DNA of 64,000 nt from Halanaerobium kushneri (GTDB taxonomy: Bacteria > Bacillota > Halanaerobiia > Halanaerobiales > Halanaerobiaceae). The stretch covers positions 62,001 through 126,000 of the forward strand of contig NZ_FTNC01000003.1 in assembly GCF_900156285.1 (NCBI RefSeq), written 5' to 3'. Positions 28,063-36,289 of this stretch are shown here, piece by piece; the first letter of the stretch is position 1; every line of letters starts with the position of its first letter. The notes beneath the pieces were generated by a model. It was not told the origin of the DNA. It made no database searches and saw only the letters and a program-made list of their open reading frames with translations. The position numbers and the translations under genes are program-made.

Positions 28063-28651
28063 CAAAAAATTTTATCTAAAATACATTTTTGATTTCATAG
28101 TGGCTTTAATAGGTTTTATAATTACTTCTCCTATTATATTGATTAGTTATCTAGTAGCTTTTATAGAAACAGGAGAGAGTGGTTTTTTTACTCAAAAAAG
28201 AGTTGGTAAGGATAGTCAGATATTTAAAATTATAAAAGTAAAAACAATGAAATCCGATACTGATTTAAAAACAAATGTGACGACTGATAAAGATCCTAGA
28301 ATAACAGCTTCCGGCAGGTTTTTTAGAAAGACTAAGATTGATGAGCTGCCGCAGTTAATAAATATTTTAAAAGGTGAAATGAGTTTTGTTGGTCCAAGAC
28401 CTGATGTACCAGAAATTATTAATACAATGGGTGAGGAAGAAAAAGGAATTATTTTATCAGTCAGACCAGGTATTACAGGACCTGCATCTTTAAAATATGA
28501 AAATGAAGAAGAAATATTAGCTGCAAAGGATAATCCAGAAAGATATAACAAGGAAGTTATTTTTCCGGACAAGGTTAGAATCAATAAGGAATACATAGAG
28601 AACTATTCTTTTTTTAAGGATATATATTATATTTTAAAGACAATATTTTAA
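28055..28651 (+). CDS. Undecaprenyl-phosphate sugar-phosphate transferase (WcaJ/PglC-like)
   Basis: 198 aa. One N-terminal membrane segment (YIFDFIVALIGFIITSPIIL) is followed by the bacterial sugar transferase domain: GESGFFTQKRVGKDSQIFKI, TASGRFFRKTKIDELPQLIN and GEMSFVGPRPDVPE with the catalytic Asp/Glu. Starts lipid-linked repeat synthesis. Start at ATG 28055: GAGG (28044-28047) is 7 bases upstream, and the gene overlaps the sulfotransferase by 8 bases. The longer start at 28019 would bury 12 codons in that gene. A terminator follows, ending the locus. Confidence 0.88.
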   Translation: MNNKKFYLKYIFDFIVALIGFIITSPIILISYLVAFIETGESGFFTQKRVGKDSQIFKIIKVKTMKSDTDLKTNVTTDKDPRITASGRFFRKTKIDELPQLINILKGEMSFVGPRPDVPEIINTMGEEEKGIILSVRPGITGPASLKYENEEEILAAKDNPERYNKEVIFPDKVRINKEYIENYSFFKDIYYILKTIF

Positions 28652-28675
28652 AATAAAATATTTGATTTATTTATT

Positions 28676-28714
28676 GCTCTCACTTGAATTATTAAATTTA
28701 GTGGGAGCTTTTTT
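28676..28714 (+). terminator. Terminator closing the polysaccharide operon
   Basis: GCTCTCACT (28676-28684) pairs with AGTGGGAGC (28700-28708), followed by T7. It is one of a family of CTCxCT/AGTGGGAG hairpins scattered through this window (32821, 36591, 44484, 46126, 51009, 52412, 55945). Confidence 0.92.
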
Positions 28715-28964
28715 ATTTTATTATAAATATTTTCGAAATTAAATTTTTATAGACTTCAAGATCTTCCCTGAAGTTTCATATATTTTTTCTGTTAAATTAA
28801 AACTGCACCAGTTATTATGGAGTAATGTTACGTTAATTTTGCATTTGACTAATTAATAAATGCTAAATGCAAACAATAAAACGTGTAATATCAAAATAAA
28901 AACTTATATTTATGAAAAAATAATTAAAATAAAGAGATAATAGCAGATTAATAGCGAAAAAATT
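28715..28964 (+). other. Intergenic, no gene seen
   Basis: About 250 very AT-rich bases between the polysaccharide terminator and the promoter at 28965. The only structure noted is a weak GCATTT/AAATGC inverted pair at 28841-28870. It marks the left border of the defence island. Confidence 0.4.
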
Positions 28965-28993
28965 TTGTAAAAAAAGATTATAAATGATATAAT
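28965..28993 (+). promoter_or_regulatory. Sigma-A promoter for the 29024 gene
   Basis: TTGTAA (28965-28970), 17-base spacer, perfect TATAAT (28988-28993). The SD AAAGGAG and ATG 29024 follow at a short leader distance. Confidence 0.8.
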
Positions 28994-29023
28994 TTAGGCA
29001 AGAAAAGAAAAAAGGAGTGTTTT

Positions 29024-29428
29024 ATGATGGGTTTTGAGTGGTTTGATCCAGAAATAGGTATGCCAATGGTATCAATTGCGGATTATGGAATTACTTTTAG
29101 TAAATCAGCAGTGAAGATTCTTGGAAGACCTGAGTATGTAGCATTAGGCTTTGATAGAGAAAATAAAAGGATAGTTGTTAAGGAAGTTGATGAAGACTAC
29201 AAAAATAAAATACCGTTTATTGATAAAGAACGAAATGGCTATGTTCGCATAAATAACAGGGATTTTGTTAGGTTTGTTATGAAGTTTTTACCAGAGGTTA
29301 ATTTTTCTTCTAAAGCTACGAGATTTTTAACTTATTATGATGAAGAAGAAGAGATGTTAGTTATAGAGATGACTCGTCCATTAGATGCAGATGAACAAAA
29401 TGAAAACGAAAAAAGCGATGAAAAGTAA
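29024..29428 (+). CDS. Hypothetical protein, possibly DNA-binding
   Basis: 134 aa (ATG 29024 or 29027; SD AAGGAG). The segment SIADYGITFSKSAVKILGRP, followed by EYVALGFDRENKRIVVKEV, has the beta-alpha-beta layout of small regulator-like proteins common in Firmicute accessory regions. The C-terminus is acidic. No catalytic motif is visible. First gene of the island behind its own promoter; it could be a regulator of the downstream operon, for example through the palindrome at 29532. That link is a guess. Confidence 0.55.
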   Translation: MMGFEWFDPEIGMPMVSIADYGITFSKSAVKILGRPEYVALGFDRENKRIVVKEVDEDYKNKIPFIDKERNGYVRINNRDFVRFVMKFLPEVNFSSKATRFLTYYDEEEEMLVIEMTRPLDADEQNENEKSDEK

Positions 29429-29531
29429 TACTAACGCTATAAAAATAAAACATAAAAACAATGTATTAATAATCGGAAACCAATTAAATTTAAATTCTAT
29501 AATTACGCAGAACAAAAAATAAAGTATATAG

Positions 29532-29561
29532 TTTGCGTTAACGCAAAAAAAGTGGTATAAT
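29532..29561 (+). promoter_or_regulatory. Promoter with overlapping palindromic operator
   Basis: The 16-bp perfect palindrome TTTGCGTTAACGCAAA (29532-29547) covers the -35 TTGCGT (29533-29538). A 17-base spacer leads to perfect TATAAT (29556-29561). A dimeric repressor bound here would block transcription into the 29832-30825 operon. No cognate regulator can be assigned. Confidence 0.72.
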
Positions 29562-29563
29562 AT

Positions 29564-29674
29564 AAAAAAGGTTAGAGATACCACCTCTAACCTTACTCTT
29601 GCTTGACGGCTTTACTAAGAGAAAGCCCAAGCATATACCGGAAATGTTTCTCGGTACAAATATATTATTATGTT
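29564..29674 (-). ncRNA. Candidate antisense small RNA in the 5' leader of the E2-like operon
   Basis: On the minus strand, a promoter (TTGCAA at 29705-29710, 18-base spacer, TACAAT complementary to 29681-29686) leads into ~110 bases. These end in a textbook terminator: GGTTAGAG/CTCTAACC stem (29570-29592, 7-base loop) followed by six U (complement of 29564-29569). Inside, a GCTTG-GGCTTT / AAAGCC-CAAGC hairpin (29601-29631) and a TACCG/CGGTA hairpin (29636-29656) add structure. The RNA is fully complementary to the leader of the + transcript from the 29533 promoter, so it is placed to act as an antisense regulator. No ORF is seen in it. Confidence 0.5.
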
Positions 29675-29680
29675 GTATAT

Positions 29681-29710
29681 ATTGTAACATAAAAGGTGTA
29701 GGTGTTGCAA
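29681..29710 (-). promoter_or_regulatory. Minus-strand promoter for the antisense RNA
   Basis: Read on the minus strand: TTGCAA, 18 bases, TACAAT (or TTACAA at 17). It drives transcription toward the 29570 hairpin. Confidence 0.5.
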
Positions 29711-29831
29711 GAAGTTTCGCTCTTAGAGAGAGGAGATTAATTCTTATTCAGTGATGTCTCAAGTCAGAAATAAAGAATGAGGTCTGAGCCGAGACAGTTC
29801 CTTAAATATTTTAAAAAGGAGTTTTTAATAA

Positions 29832-29984
29832 ATGGATAAGAAGAGAAAAAACAAAGGCAATACAGGTAATAACGGTAACGATAAAGGCAAAGGTAACCGA
29901 AATCAAGAAAAAAACAAGAATAAAGACAAGAAGCAAGAAAGAAGCAGAAAGCCAGGAAAATCACATGCAGTATTCTATGAATAA
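29832..29984 (+). CDS. Small basic peptide (50 aa) preceding the E2-like protein
   Basis: ATG 29832 follows a strong SD (AAAAAGGAG, 29814-29822; 9 bases). The product is a low-complexity Lys/Asn/Gly-rich, highly charged 50-residue peptide starting MDKKRKNKGN and ending KPGKSHAVFYE. It overlaps the downstream gene by 20 bases, which suggests translational coupling. It may be a leader peptide, or a substrate or modifier for the E2-like protein. The SD strength and overlap argue that it is translated. Similar sequences are unknown to me. Confidence 0.55.
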   Translation: MDKKRKNKGNTGNNGNDKGKGNRNQEKNKNKDKKQERSRKPGKSHAVFYE

Positions 29985-30825
29985 GAGTGTTGTGGATGAT
30001 TTAAAAACCAAATTCGGCCCCGTTGAATTTCATACGGGGCCTTTTAAAACCTTTCCTGGAAACTGGTTTTTATTAGAGTTAAAGCCTATGCCGTTAAATA
30101 GCGAGATAAAAGATGTAGCTTCTGATATATGTAGAAATGGTAGCGTAAAGGTTAATAAGGGAAAAGTAAAACATCATTTGGATAATTGTGATCGAGAGAG
30201 TCATAGTTTTTCATCTAAATTGAGACATGTTGAAAAAATTATTAGTGATTTAAAAGATGAAAAATATTATATTGCTGTTCACCCTGGAGATAAAAATATA
30301 TTAAATGGCCAACCTATTGCTATTTCAATTAAGCCAGAAATTAATTATATTAAATATCCCGATCACCCTCATTTAAATACTGGGGCAAAGGATGTTTCAA
30401 TGGAGGGCTTCAATTTTCATCTTCCGGATTCCTTATGTTATACAGATAATCCTAAGCAATTAGGAACAGACATGGTAGATAGAATGTTATTTGCTTTTGA
30501 TTTGATTACTATATGGTTATTTAGACATCAGATTTGGTTAAAAACTAGAGAAGTTTATGGAAAAGGTACCTGGATAGGACCTGAAGCAGCAAGTTTTCCA
30601 CCGTATATTTATCCAAAGATATTAAATCCTCTTGGTAAGTGTAGATGTGGAAAGAACAAAAAATATGGAAATTGTCATAGACCTTATGATATAAAAAAGC
30701 TGAGGAAAAAGGCTAAACAAAATAATAGAATTAATTTAAAGCATCAGACGTATGGGTCATGGAAAAAAAATATTTATAACCCTCAAAGAAAATCGCTAAA
30801 GGTACTAAAAAATATACTGCTCTAA
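29965..30825 (+). CDS. E2-like (ubiquitin-conjugating-fold) protein with SEC-C-type zinc tail
   Basis: 286 aa. Residues ~125-210 follow the layout of prokaryotic E2-family proteins: INYIKYPDHPHLN (HPH motif, 134-136), a short insert, then LPDSLCYTDNP with a candidate catalytic Cys158, and a helix IWLFRHQIWLKTREVYG followed by GTWIGPEAA (W-x-G-x-E). Residues 226-238 (CRCGKNKKYGNCH) are a SEC-C-like zinc knuckle, followed by a basic tail. Start at ATG 29965: AGGA 29954-29957 is 7 bases upstream. No E1 or JAB gene is adjacent, so if it conjugates anything the system is minimal or depends on other loci. The E2 call is by motif only. Confidence 0.5.
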   Translation: MQYSMNKSVVDDLKTKFGPVEFHTGPFKTFPGNWFLLELKPMPLNSEIKDVASDICRNGSVKVNKGKVKHHLDNCDRESHSFSSKLRHVEKIISDLKDEKYYIAVHPGDKNILNGQPIAISIKPEINYIKYPDHPHLNTGAKDVSMEGFNFHLPDSLCYTDNPKQLGTDMVDRMLFAFDLITIWLFRHQIWLKTREVYGKGTWIGPEAASFPPYIYPKILNPLGKCRCGKNKKYGNCHRPYDIKKLRKKAKQNNRINLKHQTYGSWKKNIYNPQRKSLKVLKNILL

Positions 30826-30922
30826 ATTTTAAGGCATTAAAGCATTGACATTCACAACATGTTTTAATGCCTTATTATTTTATAATTGAATTTCAACAAA
30901 AAATGTTGATATGGAGGAAGTA

Positions 30923-31372
30923 ATGAGTGATACAAGTTTTAAAAATATCAAATTAAATCTTGGCCATGATTTTGAAAAGAATACAAAGGGCTCTATTATT
31001 GGTGCTGATCAGTATAAACCTGACATTTCAATAATTAATAGTAAAGAAAAAGTTGTTTGTGTTATAGAATCATCAAGTACAGGCGATAGAAAAGTTCATA
31101 TTGGAGAAATGTTTCAAAGTCACAAATTTTATTGTGATCAAGAAACAACGGGTGACCTTATAATATCTTTAGCTGGTAATAGTAAAAATTCTCCTAGGCC
31201 TGATACATCTTATAAATATTTAAAGCCTTATTTTGACTTTATTAAAAAAGAATCCAAATTTGGGTTAAAAAGAGTATATTTAATTGAACAAGATGATTTC
31301 ATGAAACTTCAAAATGGTGGTGTAAAATTATTAGGTGAAAAATTCATTAATAAATGCACAACACTAGATTAG
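30923..31372 (+). CDS. PD-(D/E)XK-like nuclease-fold protein (uncertain)
   Basis: 149 aa from ATG 30923 (GGAGG 30913-30917, 5 bases). YKPDISIINSKEKVVCVIES has the D...(13)...E spacing of a restriction-endonuclease-like core, although the usual Lys after Glu is Ser-Ser (ESSS), so activity is doubtful. LIISLAGNSKNSPRPDTSYK and a final beta-strand (KRVYLIEQDD) fit the fold. It lies ~100 bases after the E2-like gene and may be its partner or an independent unit. Confidence 0.45.
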   Translation: MSDTSFKNIKLNLGHDFEKNTKGSIIGADQYKPDISIINSKEKVVCVIESSSTGDRKVHIGEMFQSHKFYCDQETTGDLIISLAGNSKNSPRPDTSYKYLKPYFDFIKKESKFGLKRVYLIEQDDFMKLQNGGVKLLGEKFINKCTTLD

Positions 31373-31569
31373 TGAAAATATTTTAATTTAAAGTTTAAAT
31401 TTTTGATTCGAATATTTTTTTAGTTCTGCTAAATAATATGTCCGATATTTATTATATTGGTGAAAAGAAAAGTTTTTGCTAAACGAAAAACGACCAGCTG
31501 CTAATTGAAATCTGTACCACTGGATTAATTATAAATAAATTTGAGAAAACTTTCACTTTATTGCAGGAA
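31373..31569 (+). other. Intergenic; degenerate sigma-H-like promoter remnant
   Basis: No gene. The segment 31536-31580 (GAGAAAACTTTCACT...GCAGGAAAAATTATA) matches 46182-46216 upstream of the intact PIN gene. Here the -10 GAAT element is lost, and coding sequence for the middle of the PIN protein follows at once. Confidence 0.5.
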
Positions 31570-32830
31570 AAATTATAGTCTTAAAATTCCACTTTATGTT
31601 TTAAAATCAATTATCACCAGATCAAAGCGCAGCAATTATTTAAAACAGAAATCAAAGAAAGTATATTTAGCTGAAGAAACTGAAAGGAAAATAGATCGAG
31701 AAAATAATGAATTTATACTGGGATTACAGGAGTATCTAGAAAAAAATGATATTGAGCTCAGTTTTTCAAAAACAGCAGACAAATTAAATCAGGTGGTAAA
31801 CAATAACCTCAATACCCTGACAACTTATTTAGGAGAATTTCCGGATACTAATAAAACAGGAATCAAAGAAAAAGAAGTCAAATACATTCTTAAATACTTT
31901 GAGCTACCATGCAGACGAATTAGCTCGTCCCTGTAGAGAATTAATGGAGATTTTGAGAAAACATAATTTTGAGTTTTACATATTTGATTTCACTCTGCAG
32001 GAGATAAGAAGTGTGCTGAATAATTATCAGAATTTTTATGGTAGAACACTGAGTGATTTTAGAGATAACTCTCTTTATAATAAATTGAAAAGTGAGGGCT
32101 TAACGCCCTTTGATATTAGAGAAATAGTGGGTAAATTAGAAAGTTTGTTATTAGATAAAGATATTAATATCTTTATCCCACAGAAAAAGAATTAAACAAA
32201 GAGGAAGATAAAGAACTTGATTATTCCATTATTGCCCGCTATAAAGATAATGATACAGTAGCCTATAATCATGATCTCTGGGCAATTGAATATATAAAAG
32301 AGCTTAGGAATAAAAGAGTAACTAAATTAGAAAAAACAAAAGCATTATTTTTAACCTGTGATTTAAATTTAGTGAAATATAATTTTTGCGCGGGTGGGCA
32401 TAGAGATGATGGAACTCTAAATGAAGTTATTTCTACCTTTACTTTAAGTAATATTCTCTGGTTTAAAGACCCGGGGGTTAATAATGATCTTCCCTTAAAT
32501 AGTGCGATTAGTATTCATGCTAACTCTTTATTTTTAGATAATGAATTTTGGAATGATTTTTATAATAAATTGGAGCTGATGAAAGAGCAGGAGATTATTG
32601 ACGAAGAAGATATATCTTATCTTGCCTATAATACAAGCCTGGAAAACACTCTGGCAGATTTAAATGATAATCAGAAGGAGATAAAAGAGGATCAGATAAT
32701 AAAGATCATCGAGGATTCCAGGCAAAAATATAAGGATAAGGAAGTGCAAATTGCAGCTGAAGCCAGGGAGAATGATAAAATAAAGGCTGAAAATGAAAGG
32801 TTAAATGAAAAAGTTGACTGCTCCTGCTGA
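31570..32830 (+). pseudogene. Decayed PIN-domain/coiled-coil protein (relative of 46263 gene)
   Basis: Three consecutive frames make up one broken gene. Frame A ends at 31936 (NYSLKIPLYVLKSI...EVKYILKYF); frame B runs to 32195 (SYHADELARPCREL...FYIFDFTLQEIRSVLNNY); frame C runs from ~32190 to TGA 32828-32830 (TEKELNKEEDKEL...). Together they align in order with the intact 670-aa gene at 46263. The first frameshift falls at the PIN LDTN motif, destroying the first catalytic Asp. The N-terminal ~60 codons are missing, the promoter remnant being joined directly to codon ~61. The C-terminus runs into the terminator at 32821 and lacks the two membrane segments. Confidence 0.7.
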
Positions 32831-32858
32831 AATTACAAGATTTTGGTGGGAGTTTTTT
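32821..32858 (+). terminator. Terminator-type hairpin, repeated element
   Basis: CTCCTGCT (32821-32828) pairs with GGTGGGAG (32845-32852), with an inner AAAT/ATTT stem, followed by T6. The ~45 bases are almost identical to 36587-36630. Confidence 0.8.
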
Positions 32859-32970
32859 GTGTGAGGGGTGGGTAGGTGATTTCATAAATTTATGGGGAAG
32901 GCTTTTATGCAATAAATATGATTTATATTAATAAATTTGATAATTCGTAAAAGGATTTAGGGGAGTTATA

Positions 32971-35004
32971 TTGAAATGTAAATATAACAGCAATTCAATC
33001 AGAAAATTTCTTAGTAATATAGAAGGTGATCTTTTGCCAATAAGTAGAATAAAAATTAAAAATTGTATTTCTTTAAAAGACATAGAAATAAATTTAAAGA
33101 ATTCTAATTGTTTACTTGGCGAAAACGGTACTGGTAAGAGCAATTTATTAAAAACTATTTATTATTATTATAAAAAGCTAACTGATGAAAAAGTTGATTT
33201 CACAATACGAGATAAAGAAAATTCATATAATCAGTATTCTGAAATTAAAGTTACTTATGATCTTAGTAATTTCAAGAACATATTATTAAATAATTTTTTT
33301 AGGAATGAGTTTTCCTATTCACATAGTTATTTAAATAAGATATCTAAATTTATTAATCAGAATGCAACAGATAATAAAATTACTGTTGTCATGAAAAAAT
33401 ATAAAAAAGAATATCCAACATGGAATTATAGTTATGAAGAAAGAAAAATGTTACAAAAACTTTTTCCTGTCTATTTTTTACACTGTAAAAATATCAATGA
33501 GAAAAAATGGATGGAATTATGGAGTATGATTAATGATCTAAATAAAATTTCAATGGATTCAAAAAATAAGATTAATTCAACCCTGGAAACTATGTTGAAC
33601 GAAGATGAAATAAATAAACAGTTCCAATTTATAAGAGAGGAATTTAAAAAGAGTAATATTAGTGTTGAAGAATTTAATATAAAAGAGGTTTTTAATCATT
33701 TATACCAATTATATCTTGGCGGAAGGAAGTTTAATATAGATGATAGAGAACTTGATTTTTCTTCTGAAGGAATTACTTCTTATAATTATATGACTTTCTT
33801 TTTGAGTCTGGCAAAACGTATTTCTGATAAAAAGTTAAAAGAACCCTTATTAATTTTTGATGAACCTGAGTTAAATCTTCATCCTTATTATATTGATCAA
33901 TTAAATTATAAAATGGTGGATGTATGTAATGAAAAATTAAGATTAGTTTTAGCTACACATTCACCAAGGGTAATAAAAAATATTATTCGTTCAGAAATTG
34001 ATTATAATCTATATCATTTTAATTTTGAAAATAAATATTCTGATATGAAAAGAATGAAGCCTATCTTGAAAAACACTAAAAGTTATCATAAAATAACAGT
34101 TACAGAAGCTAGTTTTTATTTTTCAAAAGCTATTGTGTTTCTAGAAGGAGTTACTGAAAGAGAGTTATTTACAAATAAAAATATTTTAGAATTATTTCCA
34201 AAACTAAGAAAAGTAAATTTCTACCACAATCTATCAGATTATTCGGCAGCTAGAGTTCTTTCTCCTCGAGAGAGAGGTTATAAAACACCACATTTATTTT
34301 TAGTTGACCTTGATAAAATATTAAATTATTCATATAAAAATAAAAGATTTTCTAAAAGTAAAAGTGATAAGTTTGTAAATCCTTTAACAAATGTTAATAT
34401 AATAAAAAAAGAAAAGTTTTTATATGGAAAAAAACGTAAAGAGTTTTTGACTTTAAGAAACCAAATAGATAATGAATTAAATAAAGATTATAACTTTGAT
34501 TTAAAATGGGGAAAAGGTGCTAATAATTATTTGAATTTAAAAAATTTAATTAAAGATTATTGTATGAGGTATAATGTTATTGTAGCTATGAATACACTTG
34601 AAGATATAATAATTAATCAGGAAAACATTTCTTTTTTTAAAGGTTGGGCTTTAGATTATAAAAACAATTTAAATATAGCGAATAAATTTCAGATTGATGA
34701 TTTAACACTTTTTAGGTTATTGTTTAGTGGTAAATTAAGTAATTTACAAACTCTAGATAATAAGAAAAAACAAATAAAAAAAGTTTATAATCAATCAAAT
34801 AAAAGTGTATTGGTTGATTATTATAAAAAAATTAATGAGTTGTCAGTTAATAAAACAGAATGGATAACAGAATTAATGGATTATTTTTTTGAAGAAAATA
34901 TTGATAAAGAGAAAACACTATATGATAAAAAAACAAATTTTAAAAATTATTTTCCAGAGTTATTTTATATTATTGAAAAAATAGAATCTTTGTTAGTAAG
35001 ATAG
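32971..35004 (+). CDS. Retron effector: OLD-like AAA ATPase with TOPRIM domain
   Basis: 677 aa. N-terminal ABC/SMC-like ATPase: Walker A GENGTGKS (50-57), Walker B LLIFDEPE (293-300), then LNLHP and the ATHSP switch (328-332). The C-terminal half has TOPRIM-type motifs: IVFLEGVTERELF (Glu392) and LFLVDLDK (D446-x-D448). This is the OLD-nuclease architecture that accompanies type I-B (Eco8-like) retrons. The stop codon lies inside the a1 arm of the retron RNA and the reverse transcriptase follows, so the three parts form one unit. TTG 32971 has SD GGGGAG. It should act as the toxic or nuclease arm in phage defence. Confidence 0.82.
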   Translation: MKCKYNSNSIRKFLSNIEGDLLPISRIKIKNCISLKDIEINLKNSNCLLGENGTGKSNLLKTIYYYYKKLTDEKVDFTIRDKENSYNQYSEIKVTYDLSNFKNILLNNFFRNEFSYSHSYLNKISKFINQNATDNKITVVMKKYKKEYPTWNYSYEERKMLQKLFPVYFLHCKNINEKKWMELWSMINDLNKISMDSKNKINSTLETMLNEDEINKQFQFIREEFKKSNISVEEFNIKEVFNHLYQLYLGGRKFNIDDRELDFSSEGITSYNYMTFFLSLAKRISDKKLKEPLLIFDEPELNLHPYYIDQLNYKMVDVCNEKLRLVLATHSPRVIKNIIRSEIDYNLYHFNFENKYSDMKRMKPILKNTKSYHKITVTEASFYFSKAIVFLEGVTERELFTNKNILELFPKLRKVNFYHNLSDYSAARVLSPRERGYKTPHLFLVDLDKILNYSYKNKRFSKSKSDKFVNPLTNVNIIKKEKFLYGKKRKEFLTLRNQIDNELNKDYNFDLKWGKGANNYLNLKNLIKDYCMRYNVIVAMNTLEDIIINQENISFFKGWALDYKNNLNIANKFQIDDLTLFRLLFSGKLSNLQTLDNKKKQIKKVYNQSNKSVLVDYYKKINELSVNKTEWITELMDYFFEENIDKEKTLYDKKTNFKNYFPELFYIIEKIESLLVR

Positions 35005-35246
35005 TAGGATAAGTAGTAATTAAACAGTTAAACTGTTTATCCCTGATGTAAATAAACATATATATTATAAGTAGCTTTTATCAAGGAGAGTGGAATACTT
35101 CTTGAGGTAGGGTTAACTGTAAAATCCAGGGGGTTTTTAATACAATTAAGTTTCATCTTCAAATTACCAAGTTTATATTTTCAGATTTGCCTCAATTAAC
35201 TATTGGCGCAGAGCGAGGCTTGAGATGGTACTTATCCTATTATCTT
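34998..35246 (+). ncRNA. Retron msr-msd RNA
   Basis: The segment between effector and reverse transcriptase is bounded by an inverted repeat. TAGGATAAGTA (35005-35015) pairs perfectly with TACTTATCCTA (35229-35239), and pairing extends outward to 34998/35246, an 18-bp stem with one G-U. This is the a1/a2 stem expected for a retron transcript of ~249 nt. Inside are a short msr-like hairpin (AAACAG..CTGTTT, 35022-35038) and GC-containing stems near the 3' end (GCCTC 35189-35193 with GAGGC 35215-35219) that could form the msd. I cannot place the branch guanosine or the cDNA ends. T6 follows a2. Confidence 0.75.
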
Positions 35247-35269
35247 TTTTATAGTTTTTATTTGAGGTG

Positions 35270-36289
35270 ATGTATATCAAGATTTATAATTTAAATTATT
35301 TTTTAAAGAAAATATTAGAGATTTCAGAAGAAAAGTTAAAGAAAACTCTAACTAATAAAAAGAATGCATATTCTAAATATAAGATACCTAAGAAAAATGG
35401 TTATAGGAAAATACATTCTTTAAAAAGTGGGGATCTTTCTCATCTTCAATCTAATTTAAAGAAAAATTTTTTGGATAATATACCAATAGCAGATAATGTT
35501 TATGGATTTGTAGAAGGTTATGGTTATAAAGACTTTTTAATCCCTCATACTTATAAAAAATATTATTTGCGATTAGATATCAAAAATTTTTTTGAGTCTA
35601 TCAAAACAAACAAATTGGAAATAATATTTGATTATTATATAACCGCTAGTAATGATGAAGAAAAAGATAAGATTTTAGATTATTTAATATCAATAATTTC
35701 TTTAAATGATTATCTTCCACAAGGAGCTATAACCTCACCTGCAACTTCAAATATATTTTTTAGAGAATTAGATATAAGAATTCAAAAATACTGTAAAAAA
35801 CTTGGTTTTGATTACAGCAGATATGCTGATGATATTTTAATTTCTTCTAATAACGATAAGTTGCCAAAAGATTTTGTGATAAAAGCGGTAAATAAAATAG
35901 TTTCTGATAGAAAATTAAAATTAAATTATAAGAAAATAATTCGTGAGAAAAACGAAATTTCTTTAAATGGTTTTGTAGTGGGAAAGGGAATACGTTTATC
36001 AAGAAATAGGAGATATGATATTTCTAAAATAAATTTTTTATTTAAAAGTAATAAATCTGTCTCCCAATATAAATTTGTTGAATTATTAAATAATGCCAAT
36101 GGTGGTTTTAAATATAGATATAAAAATAATAATGGCAAGTTTTTTTCTGATATTGATGATTTAATTAATTACTTAGCTGGTTATAGGTCATTTTTAATTA
36201 ACTGGATACCTGATGAAGATAATAAATATTATAATAAACACATTAATTTACTAAATGATATTGAAGAAATTCTTTTATGGTTAAATTAG
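35270..36289 (+). CDS. Retron reverse transcriptase
   Basis: 339 aa. RT palm motifs: YYLRLDIKNFFESI (Asp ~103), YLPQGAITSPATSNIFFRE (148-166), SRYADDILIS (catalytic YADD 185-188) and LNGFVVGKGIRLSRNRR at 232-248, corresponding to the retron VTG region. The N-terminal YKIPKKNGYRKIHS is the usual RT0/RT1 lead. It copies part of the upstream msr-msd RNA into branched msDNA. The start is slightly unclear: ATG 35270 sits only 2-3 bases after GAGG (35264-35267), an unusually short SD spacing that would hold expression low. Confidence 0.9.
   Translation: MYIKIYNLNYFLKKILEISEEKLKKTLTNKKNAYSKYKIPKKNGYRKIHSLKSGDLSHLQSNLKKNFLDNIPIADNVYGFVEGYGYKDFLIPHTYKKYYLRLDIKNFFESIKTNKLEIIFDYYITASNDEEKDKILDYLISIISLNDYLPQGAITSPATSNIFFRELDIRIQKYCKKLGFDYSRYADDILISSNNDKLPKDFVIKAVNKIVSDRKLKLNYKKIIREKNEISLNGFVVGKGIRLSRNRRYDISKINFLFKSNKSVSQYKFVELLNNANGGFKYRYKNNNGKFFSDIDDLINYLAGYRSFLINWIPDEDNKYYNKHINLLNDIEEILLWLN

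Noticed and set aside
31541-31936. Open frame starting TTG 31541 as an independent 131-aa gene
   Set aside because: Its start lies in a promoter-like stretch shared with the PIN gene at 46263, and the frame continues in sense through two frameshifts to 32830. It is part of one pseudogene.
32372-32830. Open frame starting GTG 32372 as a 152-aa gene
   Set aside because: Sense continues upstream in the same frame to ~32190 and then into another frame, and the end runs into a terminator. It is the 3' part of the PIN pseudogene.
35239-35250. T-run after the retron a2 arm as a true terminator
   Set aside because: The stem it would need is the 18-bp a1/a2 pairing across 213 bases, not a local hairpin, and RT expression requires read-through.
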